8,460 bases of DNA from Chlamydiota bacterium. GTDB taxonomy: Bacteria; Chlamydiota; Chlamydiia; Chlamydiales; SM23-39. Within the stretch, counting starts at the first letter, position 1. Each line of letters begins with the position of its first letter. Location of the stretch: positions 1 to 8,460 of the forward strand of contig DAIDLB010000011.1 of assembly GCA_027449725.1 (NCBI GenBank). The letters run 5' to 3'. Of the stretch, positions 1-6,178 are shown in pieces. Both the position numbers and the translations under genes were made by a program. A model generated the notes under the pieces. It searched no databases, had not been told where the DNA came from, and was given only the letters and a program-made list of their open reading frames with translations.

Positions 1-20
1 GGAATGCATCCCCAGATCGC

Positions 21-1337
21 ATGCCTGTGTACTCTTTGGAAGATTACTTTACCCTGCTTCATCAGAGCTTGCTCACAGTCGCTTCCCATACCGTTCAAAA
101 TAAAGGCAAGGCGCTTTCGGAGGTTGATTTACCTCAAAGCGTCCAGTCGTTATGCCGTGTTGTGTCAGGATTAAATCTGCGGAGAAGAGAGGGTCAATGC
201 AGCCCCTCGTTGCAGTCGATCGAGTATTCCTATCCGGATATCACGATCACTTACAATTGCCCGCTTAACGTCCACAGCGCTTCGGTTGTGATCCAGTGCA
301 AGCTTGAAGCGGGCGAAGTAAAGTCGATCCATCTAGAGGGACAGTTCTTTGCAGCTCAAAATCGGATCGGCCTCACCGGACGGGCGGAAAGCTTGTTCCT
401 TTACGCTCTTGATACCTACCGTCCCGTTGGAACAATGCTCCCTCCGGAAGGCTATCGCCCCCGATTTGAGAATGACACTTGCCGCTTCCAATGGGAAATG
501 CCGGTTGAAGGAGGTAGGGAAACACATTTGGAAGCCCAAACTGTTCTGCAGAAAATGATCGATTTTCTTCAGGCCCAAGACCCCCTCCCTCGTTTCAAAG
601 GGCTGGAAGTATTCCGCAGATCACCTGAATACTATGAGCCATATGCTGACACGATGATGGGAACGGGGCCGAGCGCAAGTGCATATCAGATGTTCTTAGA
701 GGGTGTCGTAAACCACCCCTCGCTGGAAAATCTGGAACTCTTCCTCCGGCATCCTCCCGGATCCGAAATACAGGTCGGACTGAGTTATATGGAAGTAGTG
801 AAAAAAATTTTCGAATCGGACGCCATTTGGATTCAGCCGGACAATGCGGATCGCTTAATTAACCTGATAGATAAAGCTCGATCGAAGGGATATCGCTTTA
901 TCGAAAGCGACTGTGAACGGGTCATAGCACTTCTCAACTTGCAAAAAGATCAAGTTGTGATTGGCACCTATGAGATGAAGCAAACACTTCCCTCCATTTT
1001 GGAATCTCTTAAACAATCTTTTCCCAATTATGCCGATCGATTGGAAGCCGCATTTACAAGGGCCAAGGAGACAGCGGCAGAGGCGGAAGAGCGAAAAATG
1101 GCTAAAAGAATAAAAATGTCTGAAGATGAAGATAGATTTAAAATGATTGTTAATTCATTTTATTTTGATGTTTGTGCAAGGAAATCCGAAGTTACACCTC
1201 AAAAAATCGAGGAATTGGCATCGCAACTGGAATTTGAGGTAAATCGGCAAAAGCTGCACCAACTTCTTGATGGAGCCGTTGATGACTTGGCTGTCCTCGG
1301 GAATGCGTTCAATTTGGTAAATAGAAGGGCATGGTGA
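21..1337 (+). CDS. hypothetical protein, family not recognised; 5' end may lie outside the window
   Basis: I do not recognise this 438-residue protein. It has no obvious signal peptide or membrane segment, so it is probably soluble. The first half (about 1-170) is mixed and beta-rich in look (for example IEYSYPDITITYN and SVVIQCKLEAGEVKSIHLEG). The second half is mostly helical, with a charged Lys/Glu/Ala stretch at about 345-372 (AKETAAEAEERKMAKRIKM) that could be a helix or short coiled coil, then a small helical C-terminal part. Start choice is uncertain: the ATG at 21 has no Shine-Dalgarno sequence, and the same frame is open from position 3 to 20 (reading NASPDR), so the real start may lie upstream of the window. 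The stop is TGA at 1335-1337. The last 250 bases are visibly more AT-rich than the rest. A separate promoter follows it, so it is probably not in the downstream operon. Confidence 0.75.
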   Translation: MPVYSLEDYFTLLHQSLLTVASHTVQNKGKALSEVDLPQSVQSLCRVVSGLNLRRREGQCSPSLQSIEYSYPDITITYNCPLNVHSASVVIQCKLEAGEVKSIHLEGQFFAAQNRIGLTGRAESLFLYALDTYRPVGTMLPPEGYRPRFENDTCRFQWEMPVEGGRETHLEAQTVLQKMIDFLQAQDPLPRFKGLEVFRRSPEYYEPYADTMMGTGPSASAYQMFLEGVVNHPSLENLELFLRHPPGSEIQVGLSYMEVVKKIFESDAIWIQPDNADRLINLIDKARSKGYRFIESDCERVIALLNLQKDQVVIGTYEMKQTLPSILESLKQSFPNYADRLEAAFTRAKETAAEAEERKMAKRIKMSEDEDRFKMIVNSFYFDVCARKSEVTPQKIEELASQLEFEVNRQKLHQLLDGAVDDLAVLGNAFNLVNRRAW

Positions 1338-1339
1338 AC

Positions 1340-1361
1340 CTCGCTTCATGAAATGATCGAG
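1340..1361 (+). other. imperfect hairpin just after the first gene
   Basis: CTCG (1340-1343) can pair with CGAG (1358-1361), and TCAT (1346-1349) with ATGA (1353-1356) around a GAA loop, with a small internal loop between. Only ATTTG follows, so it is a poor intrinsic terminator. It overlaps the first copy of the promoter-region direct repeat, so an operator role is equally possible. Confidence 0.25.
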
Positions 1362-1389
1362 ATTTGACGATAAATGATCGATAAACGAT
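1351..1389 (+). repeat. direct repeats overlapping the promoter, candidate operator
   Basis: The decamer AAATGATCGA occurs exactly at 1351-1360 and 1372-1381, 21 bp apart, about two helical turns. A second register shows an 11-bp tandem repeat, CGATAAATGAT (1368-1378) then CGATAAACGAT (1379-1389), with one mismatch. Both lie on or beside the -35, spacer and -10. A repressor bound here would block RNA polymerase. The obvious candidate is the small Xre-type regulator encoded second in the same operon; that link is inference. Confidence 0.45.
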
Positions 1390-1392
1390 AAT
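1364..1392 (+). promoter_or_regulatory. sigma-70-type promoter of the DUF2975/regulator/RNB operon
   Basis: TTGACG at 1364-1369 and GATAAT at 1387-1392 are separated by exactly 17 bp, each matching the consensus at 5 of 6 positions. Transcription would begin near 1399, leaving a leader of about 20 bases before the ATG at 1420. It is the strongest promoter-like sequence in the window. It lies in the only gap of any size between the first gene and the DUF2975 gene. Confidence 0.65.
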
Positions 1393-1408
1393 CCCCTCCA
1401 TCATCAAC

Positions 1409-1414
1409 AGGAGG
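1409..1414 (+). promoter_or_regulatory. ribosome-binding site of the DUF2975 gene
   Basis: AGGAGG ends five bases before the ATG at 1420, a near-perfect Shine-Dalgarno sequence that fixes this start. Confidence 0.8.
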
Positions 1415-1419
1415 TTCCG

Positions 1420-1968
1420 ATGAATAAAATCGTCTCGCTCAGCCGGCTCTTAAAATACTCTGCCCTTGCATTCGCCTTATCGCTTCCGCTTCTGGAAGCG
1501 GGGTATTGGACCACCTCGGGGTATCCGTTTCTTGAGCCGTGGTTTCAGGCAAGTCCGCTGCCCGTGTTCACCCAGTGGCCTGTCGGCTGGAGCGATCTAA
1601 CAGTCGGCCAGAAATTTCTTGGCTTTCTCTCGAACCTGATCACCCTCTTGTTTTCCATGGCCTCGCTTATCTACCTCTCGAAGCTCTTTGGCTCGATGGA
1701 GCAGATGCGCCTCTTTGAGAAGGAAAACGCCTTGTTTGTCCGAAAGGCCGGCTGGGCCCTCTTGTGGGGGCAGTTCCTCCATCCCGTTTCGGTCGCCTGC
1801 CTCAGCCTGAGTTTGACCTATCGCAATCCCGTGGGGCACCGCTGTGTCTCTGTTGCTATCGGCACGCATGAGCTGGCAATGTTGGCGTTGGGATTGACCC
1901 TTTTACTCCTCTCCTGGATTTTACAAGAGGCGTCTGCTATGAATGAAGAACAGAAGGCGACGGTGTAA
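1420..1968 (+). CDS. DUF2975-family four-helix membrane protein
   Basis: This 182-residue protein shows four hydrophobic segments at about 10-28, 66-88, 108-132 and 148-170, with a soluble Trp/Pro-rich loop between the first two and a short charged tail. Between helices two and three lies a segment (LFEKENALFVRKAGWALL, about 98-115) of the kind seen in DUF2975 proteins, where an EN..F.RK.G pattern precedes the third helix. The family call also rests on the neighbour: DUF2975 proteins are commonly encoded beside a YozG-like Xre regulator, as with YoaS and YozG of Bacillus subtilis, and exactly such a gene starts two bases after this stop. The biochemical function of the family is not known. 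A plausible but unproven idea is that the membrane protein senses a signal and controls the regulator. It is the first gene of an operon with a strong promoter and ribosome-binding site. Confidence 0.8.
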   Translation: MNKIVSLSRLLKYSALAFALSLPLLEAGYWTTSGYPFLEPWFQASPLPVFTQWPVGWSDLTVGQKFLGFLSNLITLLFSMASLIYLSKLFGSMEQMRLFEKENALFVRKAGWALLWGQFLHPVSVACLSLSLTYRNPVGHRCVSVAIGTHELAMLALGLTLLLLSWILQEASAMNEEQKATV

Positions 1969-1970
1969 AC

Positions 1971-2186
1971 ATGCCTATACTCGTTCATTTGGATGTGATG
2001 CTTGCAAAGAAAAAGATGCGCTCGAAGGAGCTTGCGGAAGCGATCGGGATTACAGAGCAAAATCTCTCGATCCTCAAAACGGGAAAAGCGCGGGCGCTTC
2101 GCCTGAGCACTCTGGAGACGATCTGCAAAATCCTCGATTGCCAGCCGGGAGATCTCTTGGAGTTCCATAAGGAGGAATTATCGTAA
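1971..2186 (+). CDS. YozG-like Xre/Cro-family transcriptional regulator
   Basis: This 71-residue protein is essentially a single helix-turn-helix domain. The segment RSKELAEAIGITEQNLSILK (17-36) fits the scanning and recognition helices, and the following LSTLETICKILDCQPGDLLE (45-64) is the classic C-terminal half of Cro/C1-type domains. The start LVHLDVMLAKKKM and the LKTGKARA.R motif (35-44) are characteristic of the YozG-like subgroup. The full length equals that of the family, so the gene looks intact. It begins two bases after the DUF2975 stop, implying co-transcription and probably coupled translation; the upstream AGAAGG (1952-1957) is a weak ribosome-binding site. It probably binds DNA in the cytoplasm, and the repeats over the operon promoter at 1351-1389 are the natural candidate site, giving autoregulation. 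No effector-binding domain is present, so any signal input must come from a partner, perhaps the DUF2975 protein. Confidence 0.9.
   Translation: MPILVHLDVMLAKKKMRSKELAEAIGITEQNLSILKTGKARALRLSTLETICKILDCQPGDLLEFHKEELS
2169..2176 (+). promoter_or_regulatory. strong Shine-Dalgarno sequence without a standard start codon at normal distance
   Basis: AAGGAGGA lies within the last codons of the regulator gene, just where a translationally coupled downstream gene should begin. In the ribonuclease frame no ATG, GTG or TTG follows within 12 bases. The nearest in-frame candidates are ATC at 2180, which would overlap the regulator stop, and CTG at 2189; the first ATG is at 2213. This site casts doubt on the ATG start of the ribonuclease. 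Confidence 0.55.
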
Positions 2187-2212
2187 CGCTGGAAAAGATT
2201 GCGATTGAAGCG

Positions 2213-3616
2213 ATGGTGGAAAAGGGGATGCTTCCCTTTTATCCGGAAGAGGCTCTTCGCGAGCTGGATCAAATCCGTCAGCCGGCCCCCTTCAAGCACG
2301 GGATGCAAGACAGGCGGGACCTTCTTTGGGTGTCGATCGACAATATCGACTCCAAGGACCTCGATCAGCTCACCTACGCCGACACGCTTCCTTCGGGAAA
2401 AAGCCGCATCTACATCGCTGTTGCCGACGTAGATGCGCTTGTCAAAAATAAGAGCGCCCTTGATCTGGCCGCCCAACACAACACCACGTCTGTCTATACG
2501 CCCGGCAAGGTGTTTGCGATGCTGCCGCCCAAGCTGTCCAACGATTTGACCTCTCTCAATCCGGATACCGACCGGGCCGCCATCGTCATTGAGATGGAGG
2601 TTGACGAGGCGGGGAAGTTTGAGCTCCACAGCCTGTATCCAGCCTTTGTCCGCAATCGGGCGAAGCTCGTCTATGAAACGGTAGCCGAGTGGCTGGAGAA
2701 GGGGTGGCGGATGGAGCATGTCTCCGACGAGGTCCATCGGCAGCTGCTTCTGCAAGACCAGATTGCACAGCGTATCCGCGCTTTCCGCGAATCGCAAGGG
2801 GCCCTCGGATTTGAAACGATCGAGCTTCAAGCAGTCATGATCGCCAAGATCGCCGTCCGGCTAGAGCCGCGCACAGTCAACCGGGCGCACCGGCTCATTG
2901 AAAATGCCATGATCGCGGCCAATGTCGGCGCATCGCGTTTTCTAAAGGGCCACAACCTGCCCGTTTTGCAGCGCGTGGTCCGAAAACCGAAGCGCTGGCG
3001 GAGGATCGTCCTCCTGGCCAAGGCGCTTGGCGAAAAGCTCCCGGCCAGGCCCGACGTGCATGCGCTGAGGGATTTTCTCGTCCGTCAGCAGGCGGCGCGG
3101 CCGGAGCACTTTCACGACCTTTCGCTCTCGGTCATCAAACTGATCGGCAAGGGAGAATATGTCGTCGGGGTTCCCGGAAGGCGTCCCGTCGGCCACTTCG
3201 ATTTGGCCTTGCACGACTATGCCCACACGACCGCGCCGAACCGCCGCTATCCCGATCTCATCATGCAACGGCTCCTCAAAAGCCAGCTCTTCCAGACGCC
3301 GCTTCCCTATCAGCGGAAAGATCTCGCCGCCCTGGCTATCCATTGCACCGAAAAGGAAGACGATGCGACCAAAGTCGAGCGGCGGATGATCAAATGCGCC
3401 GCTGCGATGGTGATGAAAGACCAGATCGGCAAGCGCTTCGAGGCGCTCGTCACCGGAGCGGGGCGCAAGGGGATTTGGGTGCGGCTCTACGACCCTCCCA
3501 TCGAGGGAAAGGTGATCATCGGATGCGGCAAGCTCGATGTCGGAGACAAGATCGAAGTGGAGCTTTTGAAGGTCGATGTCCGGAAGGGATTCATCGACTT
3601 CAGAGGATGTCTTTGA
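2213..3616 (+). CDS. RNB-domain exoribonuclease (RNase II/R superfamily, short type)
   Basis: It should degrade single-stranded RNA from the 3' end, releasing nucleoside monophosphates with Mg2+ in the cytoplasm. The metal-site motif is SIDNIDSKDLDQ: D43, D49 and D51 match D201, D207 and D209 of Escherichia coli RNase II by hand alignment, but the fourth acid (D210) is Q52. As I recall, DLDQ is also seen in a short bacterial subfamily related to Deinococcus DR0020, so this need not mean inactivity. The motif APNRRYPDL (341-349) matches the conserved active-site arginine region, with R344 equivalent to R500. Residues about 410-465 look like a small S1-type RNA-binding domain. At 467 residues it lacks the N-terminal cold-shock domains of classical RNase II or R. 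The true start is probably upstream of 2213, because the in-frame codons from 2186 (TLEKIAIEAMVEKG) read like protein and a strong Shine-Dalgarno sequence sits at 2169. Third gene of the operon; more GC-rich than its neighbours. Confidence 0.88.
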   Translation: MVEKGMLPFYPEEALRELDQIRQPAPFKHGMQDRRDLLWVSIDNIDSKDLDQLTYADTLPSGKSRIYIAVADVDALVKNKSALDLAAQHNTTSVYTPGKVFAMLPPKLSNDLTSLNPDTDRAAIVIEMEVDEAGKFELHSLYPAFVRNRAKLVYETVAEWLEKGWRMEHVSDEVHRQLLLQDQIAQRIRAFRESQGALGFETIELQAVMIAKIAVRLEPRTVNRAHRLIENAMIAANVGASRFLKGHNLPVLQRVVRKPKRWRRIVLLAKALGEKLPARPDVHALRDFLVRQQAARPEHFHDLSLSVIKLIGKGEYVVGVPGRRPVGHFDLALHDYAHTTAPNRRYPDLIMQRLLKSQLFQTPLPYQRKDLAALAIHCTEKEDDATKVERRMIKCAAAMVMKDQIGKRFEALVTGAGRKGIWVRLYDPPIEGKVIIGCGKLDVGDKIEVELLKVDVRKGFIDFRGCL

Positions 3617-3642
3617 AAAAAAATCTTGATACATGGTAGGAT
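3613..3642 (+). promoter_or_regulatory. possible promoter of the M20 peptidase gene
   Basis: TTGAAA (3613-3618) and TAGGAT (3637-3642) are 18 bp apart, and transcription would begin shortly before the ribosome-binding site. The match is moderate (the -10 is 4 of 6), and it overlaps the stop codon of the ribonuclease. Read-through from the upstream operon is an alternative, since no terminator is visible in the gap. Confidence 0.35.
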
Positions 3643-3672
3643 TGCCCTCCACTAAAAAAAATGGAGATTTCT

Positions 3673-5073
3673 ATGCCGGGCCCTATCTCTTTCGCCGCTC
3701 GCGATCCGCTGCAAACGTACAGAATCAGTAAGGAAGAGCTGGGGACGGCGATCCAACAGCTCAAGGAGTTTGTTGCGATCCCATCCGTGAGCAATCCGAA
3801 TAGCCCCGATCATGATCCCAAACATCTGAAGGCCGCCGCGCAGTTTGTTGTTAAGAAATTGGAGGGAATCGGCTTTAAGGTCAGGCAGGTTATTGTAGGC
3901 AATTCGGTTCCGTTCATTCTTGCAGAAAAAATTACCAACGCAAGCAAACCGACAATCCTTCTCTATGCCCATTACGATGTGCAGCCTGTGGATCGGGCGA
4001 AATGGGCCACGGACCCGTTTGTTCTTACGGAGCGTGATGGCCGCCTGTACGGACGGGGGGCGAGCGACGACAAGGGAGGCATCATCGGGATTATCGCAGC
4101 TCTCGGCGCTTATCAAAAGGCGTATGGAGCGCTCCCTGTCAACGTAAAAATCCTCTTCGAAGGGGAAGAGGAATATGGCTCGAGCCATATGAGCGCTCTG
4201 ATTCAACAGGAGGCTCCGCGCCTCAAGTCGGATGCCCTCGTCATCCTGGACGGAGGAAATGCCGGTGTAAATACAGGCACGCTGACGAATTCCACGCGCG
4301 GGCTTCTGAATCTCCAGCTGGAGGTAAAGGCGATGGAAAAACCGATCCATAGCGGCGTCGGCTGTCTAGCTCCCGATCCCTCAGCGGCTTTGGCTGAGCT
4401 GATGAGTTCGCTTTCAGACCCCAGGAAGATCCCGGGATTCATGGATGACTGTACGCCGCTCCATCCAGTTGAACGGGAGTGCTTAAGAAAAAGCTCTCAA
4501 TCAGCCGATTCATATGCTGAAGATCAGGGGCTGGTAAAAACGGCCCAATTGCGAGGCGATCCTGATCTTTCCGTTTACGAGAGGATCGCGGAAGAGCCAA
4601 GCATTTCCTTTGTCAATGGCGGTTGGGGAGCGGCAAATGGGGGCAATTCCATCCAGGATACCGCGCGATGTCAAATCGGCGTCCGCTTAACGCCGGGACA
4701 AAATCCCGAGCGGATTGCAAAATTGTTGATCGAGTATCTCTCATCCAGGAAAATTCCCGGCGGCTTGGAAATCAAAGTTACGCAAAGCGAGCCCGGCTGT
4801 TTTGCCTGGAAGGGGGATTTGTCCCATCCGTTGTCGCAAAAATATCTGCAAGCGCTGGGAGAGAATTTTAAAGAGACGCATGTTCAGCCTACCGGAGGCG
4901 CGCTTCCATTTTTGCACGAGCTCCAAGAGACATTTCCGGACATGGTGACGATCATACCGGGAGTAGAGGATCCAAAATGCGCTGCCCATAGCCATAACGA
5001 ATCGCAGGATATCGGCCTTTTTGAGAGAGCGATCAATAGTTTGATTGGTTTCTTTAGAAAAGCGGGTACTTGA
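3673..5073 (+). CDS. M20-family zinc metallopeptidase, probable dipeptidase
   Basis: A cytoplasmic two-metal hydrolase of the ArgE/DapE/CPG2/carnosinase clan, likely cleaving dipeptides or related amide bonds. In 466-residue numbering, AHYDVQP supplies metal ligand H100 and D102; GRGASDDKGG supplies bridging D132; EGEEEYGS supplies general base E166 and ligand E167; ILDGG supplies D193; and AHSHNE supplies H439. The lid/dimerisation domain contains the typical PIHSGV motif with H226. All expected catalytic residues are present, so it should be active. Length and motifs fit carnosinase-like M20 dipeptidases better than the shorter ArgE or DapE, but the substrate cannot be read from sequence. 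I chose the ATG at 3673 because GGAG (3663-3666) lies six bases upstream; the in-frame ATG at 3661 has no ribosome-binding site. No signal peptide. Its 3' end overlaps the convergent phosphatase gene by 20 bp, with no terminator between. Confidence 0.93.
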   Translation: MPGPISFAARDPLQTYRISKEELGTAIQQLKEFVAIPSVSNPNSPDHDPKHLKAAAQFVVKKLEGIGFKVRQVIVGNSVPFILAEKITNASKPTILLYAHYDVQPVDRAKWATDPFVLTERDGRLYGRGASDDKGGIIGIIAALGAYQKAYGALPVNVKILFEGEEEYGSSHMSALIQQEAPRLKSDALVILDGGNAGVNTGTLTNSTRGLLNLQLEVKAMEKPIHSGVGCLAPDPSAALAELMSSLSDPRKIPGFMDDCTPLHPVERECLRKSSQSADSYAEDQGLVKTAQLRGDPDLSVYERIAEEPSISFVNGGWGAANGGNSIQDTARCQIGVRLTPGQNPERIAKLLIEYLSSRKIPGGLEIKVTQSEPGCFAWKGDLSHPLSQKYLQALGENFKETHVQPTGGALPFLHELQETFPDMVTIIPGVEDPKCAAHSHNESQDIGLFERAINSLIGFFRKAGT

Positions 5074-5626
5074 AGTTCCAGAGCTTGAGGACATGCTGAC
5101 GATGCTCAAAGCCGAGGATGCTGAGGGAGGCGACGTCAAGAGCAAAGAGGCGTCCCTCCTGTGCGGGGAACTGGAGCCATCTTGCGGCAAAAGCGCGGAG
5201 AAAGTGGCCGTGGGAAAAGAGGGCGACGTTATTTTGGTAGGCCGACAGTTTTTTTAGAAGCCGGTCTGCCCGAAGGGTGATATCGCGGAGCGATTCGCCC
5301 TCGGGCGCTCCACGGGAAAAGATCGTCCAGTCGGGATCTTCCTCGCGGATTTCTTCAGTGGTTTTTCCCTCATAGCGGCCATAGTTCCACTCCATCGCAT
5401 CGGGATCGATCAGGCGCGCCTCGGCCAGTCCGGCCAGATCGCAGGTCGCCGTCGCTCTTTGCATCGGAGAAGAAATCACGGCCTCAAAGGAGAGTTTTTG
5501 AAGCGATTCCTTGAGGGCAAGGGCTTGTTTTTGCCCTTCTTCTGTGAGCGGGATATCGCTAAAGCTTGTGTGCCGGCCCGATTTCGTCCAGTCCGTTTCT
5601 CCATGTCGGATGAGATAGATCTCCAT
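5054..5626 (-). CDS. histidine phosphatase family protein (phosphoglycerate-mutase-like)
   Basis: A 190-residue protein of the histidine phosphatase superfamily, which transfers or hydrolyses phosphate through a phosphohistidine. The N-terminal IYLIRHGET carries the RHG motif with nucleophile H8 and phosphate-binding R7. SSPMQRA supplies R57; AMEWNYGRYEG supplies probable proton donor E79; FSHGH supplies the second catalytic histidine, H139. The size is normal for GpmB/CobC-like bacterial members and shorter than true cofactor-dependent phosphoglycerate mutase (about 230-250 residues), so a small-molecule phosphatase is more likely than a glycolytic mutase. The exact substrate cannot be told. 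The ATG start overlaps the upstream gene's TGA as TGATG, and GGAGG lies nine bases before it, so translation is probably coupled. A TTG three bases earlier is an alternative start. The 3' end overlaps the M20 gene tail-to-tail. Confidence 0.92.
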   Translation of the reverse strand: MEIYLIRHGETDWTKSGRHTSFSDIPLTEEGQKQALALKESLQKLSFEAVISSPMQRATATCDLAGLAEARLIDPDAMEWNYGRYEGKTTEEIREEDPDWTIFSRGAPEGESLRDITLRADRLLKKLSAYQNNVALFSHGHFLRAFAARWLQFPAQEGRLFALDVASLSILGFEHRQHVLKLWNFKYPLF

Positions 5627-6012
5627 CAATGCCGGCCTCCGTCGCCGTGATGACCGCCCTCTCCACCGTGGTGCCCGTGGCCGCCATGGTGATCCCCTCT
5701 ATTGTAGTAGCGGTTATAGGAATTGTAATGGTAATGGTTGTCCCAGTCCCGTCTATTGCCATACCAATAACCTCCATACCAGCCGGGACCGATCCAAACT
5801 GTTGTTTGATAGCTGCCCCCGTAGTAAGGAGGAGTCCCTTCCATCCAGGCGACATAATCCGCTTCGCTATAAAAATAATGGCCATAGTACCAGCCGGGGC
5901 CCTGCCATCCATAATTGTCGCCGGCGCTCACTTCCACTTGAACGCTTGGCTGCGTCATCGCTGCAAGCGGACCGGCAGAGATAAAAAATAGAAATAGGAG
6001 ACATTTTTGCAT
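5626..6012 (-). CDS. small secreted Gly/Tyr/Trp/His-rich protein
   Basis: A 128-residue protein of no family I can name. It opens with a signal peptide (M1, K3, hydrophobic 5-13, likely cut after GPLAA at about residue 18); the single Cys at 4 is too early for a lipobox, so it is probably a soluble exported or envelope protein. The mature part is aromatic and glycine-rich, with two copies of a GPGWY block (38-42 and 75-79) about 37 residues apart. The last 36 residues carry ten histidines in runs such as HHGGHGHHGG, suggesting metal binding, which is inference. AAGGG six bases before the ATG supports the start. It is first in a two-gene minus-strand unit with the phosphatase. Overlapping plus-strand frames are hydrophobic but lack this signal-peptide and ribosome-binding arrangement, so I judge them shadows. 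Low sequence complexity means homology searches need care. Confidence 0.75.
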   Translation of the reverse strand: MQKCLLFLFFISAGPLAAMTQPSVQVEVSAGDNYGWQGPGWYYGHYFYSEADYVAWMEGTPPYYGGSYQTTVWIGPGWYGGYWYGNRRDWDNHYHYNSYNRYYNRGDHHGGHGHHGGEGGHHGDGGRH

Positions 6013-6118
6013 GTGGTACCCTTGGGTGGCTGTCTCTTTCCCATAAACCCAATTTGAGAATAACGCAAGGAGGCTTCGAGCAGCGTTTAATGAGTCTTAA
6101 TTTACCCTTAATCATATG

Positions 6119-6147
6119 TTGACGAAATGGGGGCCTTGGTAGAAAAT
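6119..6147 (+). promoter_or_regulatory. probable promoter of the RasGEF-domain gene
   Basis: TTGACG (6119-6124) and GAAAAT (6142-6147) are 17 bp apart. The -35 is identical to that of the DUF2975 operon, while the -10 matches only four of six consensus positions. Transcription would begin near 6154, leaving a leader of about 25 bases. Confidence 0.45.
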
Positions 6148-6164
6148 CCCTAGAAATTCGATAC

Positions 6165-6170
6165 AAGGAG
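6165..6170 (+). promoter_or_regulatory. ribosome-binding site of the RasGEF-domain gene
   Basis: AAGGAG ends eight bases before the ATG at 6179 and is the only good Shine-Dalgarno sequence there, fixing the start. Confidence 0.75.
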
Positions 6171-6178
6171 CTCTCTTT

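Larger units (their letters stand above)
6013..6178. other. divergent intergenic region between the secreted protein and the RasGEF gene
   Basis: This is the longest gap between genes. On the plus strand it has a promoter candidate and ribosome-binding site for the RasGEF gene. On the minus strand the only pair with proper spacing is TTGCGT and TATGGG with 17 bp between, matching consensus at three positions each, too weak to call. No hairpin or tRNA-like structure was seen. Confidence 0.5.

Noticed and set aside
553..562. A third exact copy of the promoter decamer AAATGATCGA
   Set aside because: It lies inside the first gene, in codons for KMIDF, with no promoter-like sequence beside it, so it is probably chance.
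1985..2830. Minus-strand open frame of 281 codons across the regulator and ribonuclease genes
   Set aside because: It lies opposite two genes with clear domain motifs, and its translation shows no recognisable motif or ribosome-binding site.
2942..3652. Minus-strand open frame of 236 codons
   Set aside because: It is opposite the RNB motif region; the GC-rich codon use of that gene readily leaves antisense frames open.
3661..3672. Upstream in-frame ATG for the M20 peptidase
   Set aside because: No Shine-Dalgarno sequence precedes it, and GGAG within these bases is correctly placed for the ATG at 3673.
3652..4350. Minus-strand open frame of 232 codons
   Set aside because: It is opposite the catalytic motifs of the M20 peptidase, and its own translation has no family signature.
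5629..5991. Plus-strand open frame giving a Val/Ile/Ala-rich hydrophobic protein of 120 residues
   Set aside because: It is the antisense shadow of the Tyr/Trp/Gly/His-rich gene; its hydrophobic composition arises from complementing Gly, Tyr and His codons, and no good ribosome-binding site precedes it.
6013..6178. Possible minus-strand promoter for the secreted protein and phosphatase (TTGCGT, 17 bp, TATGGG)
   Set aside because: Each element matches consensus at only three of six positions, no better than chance in a region this size.
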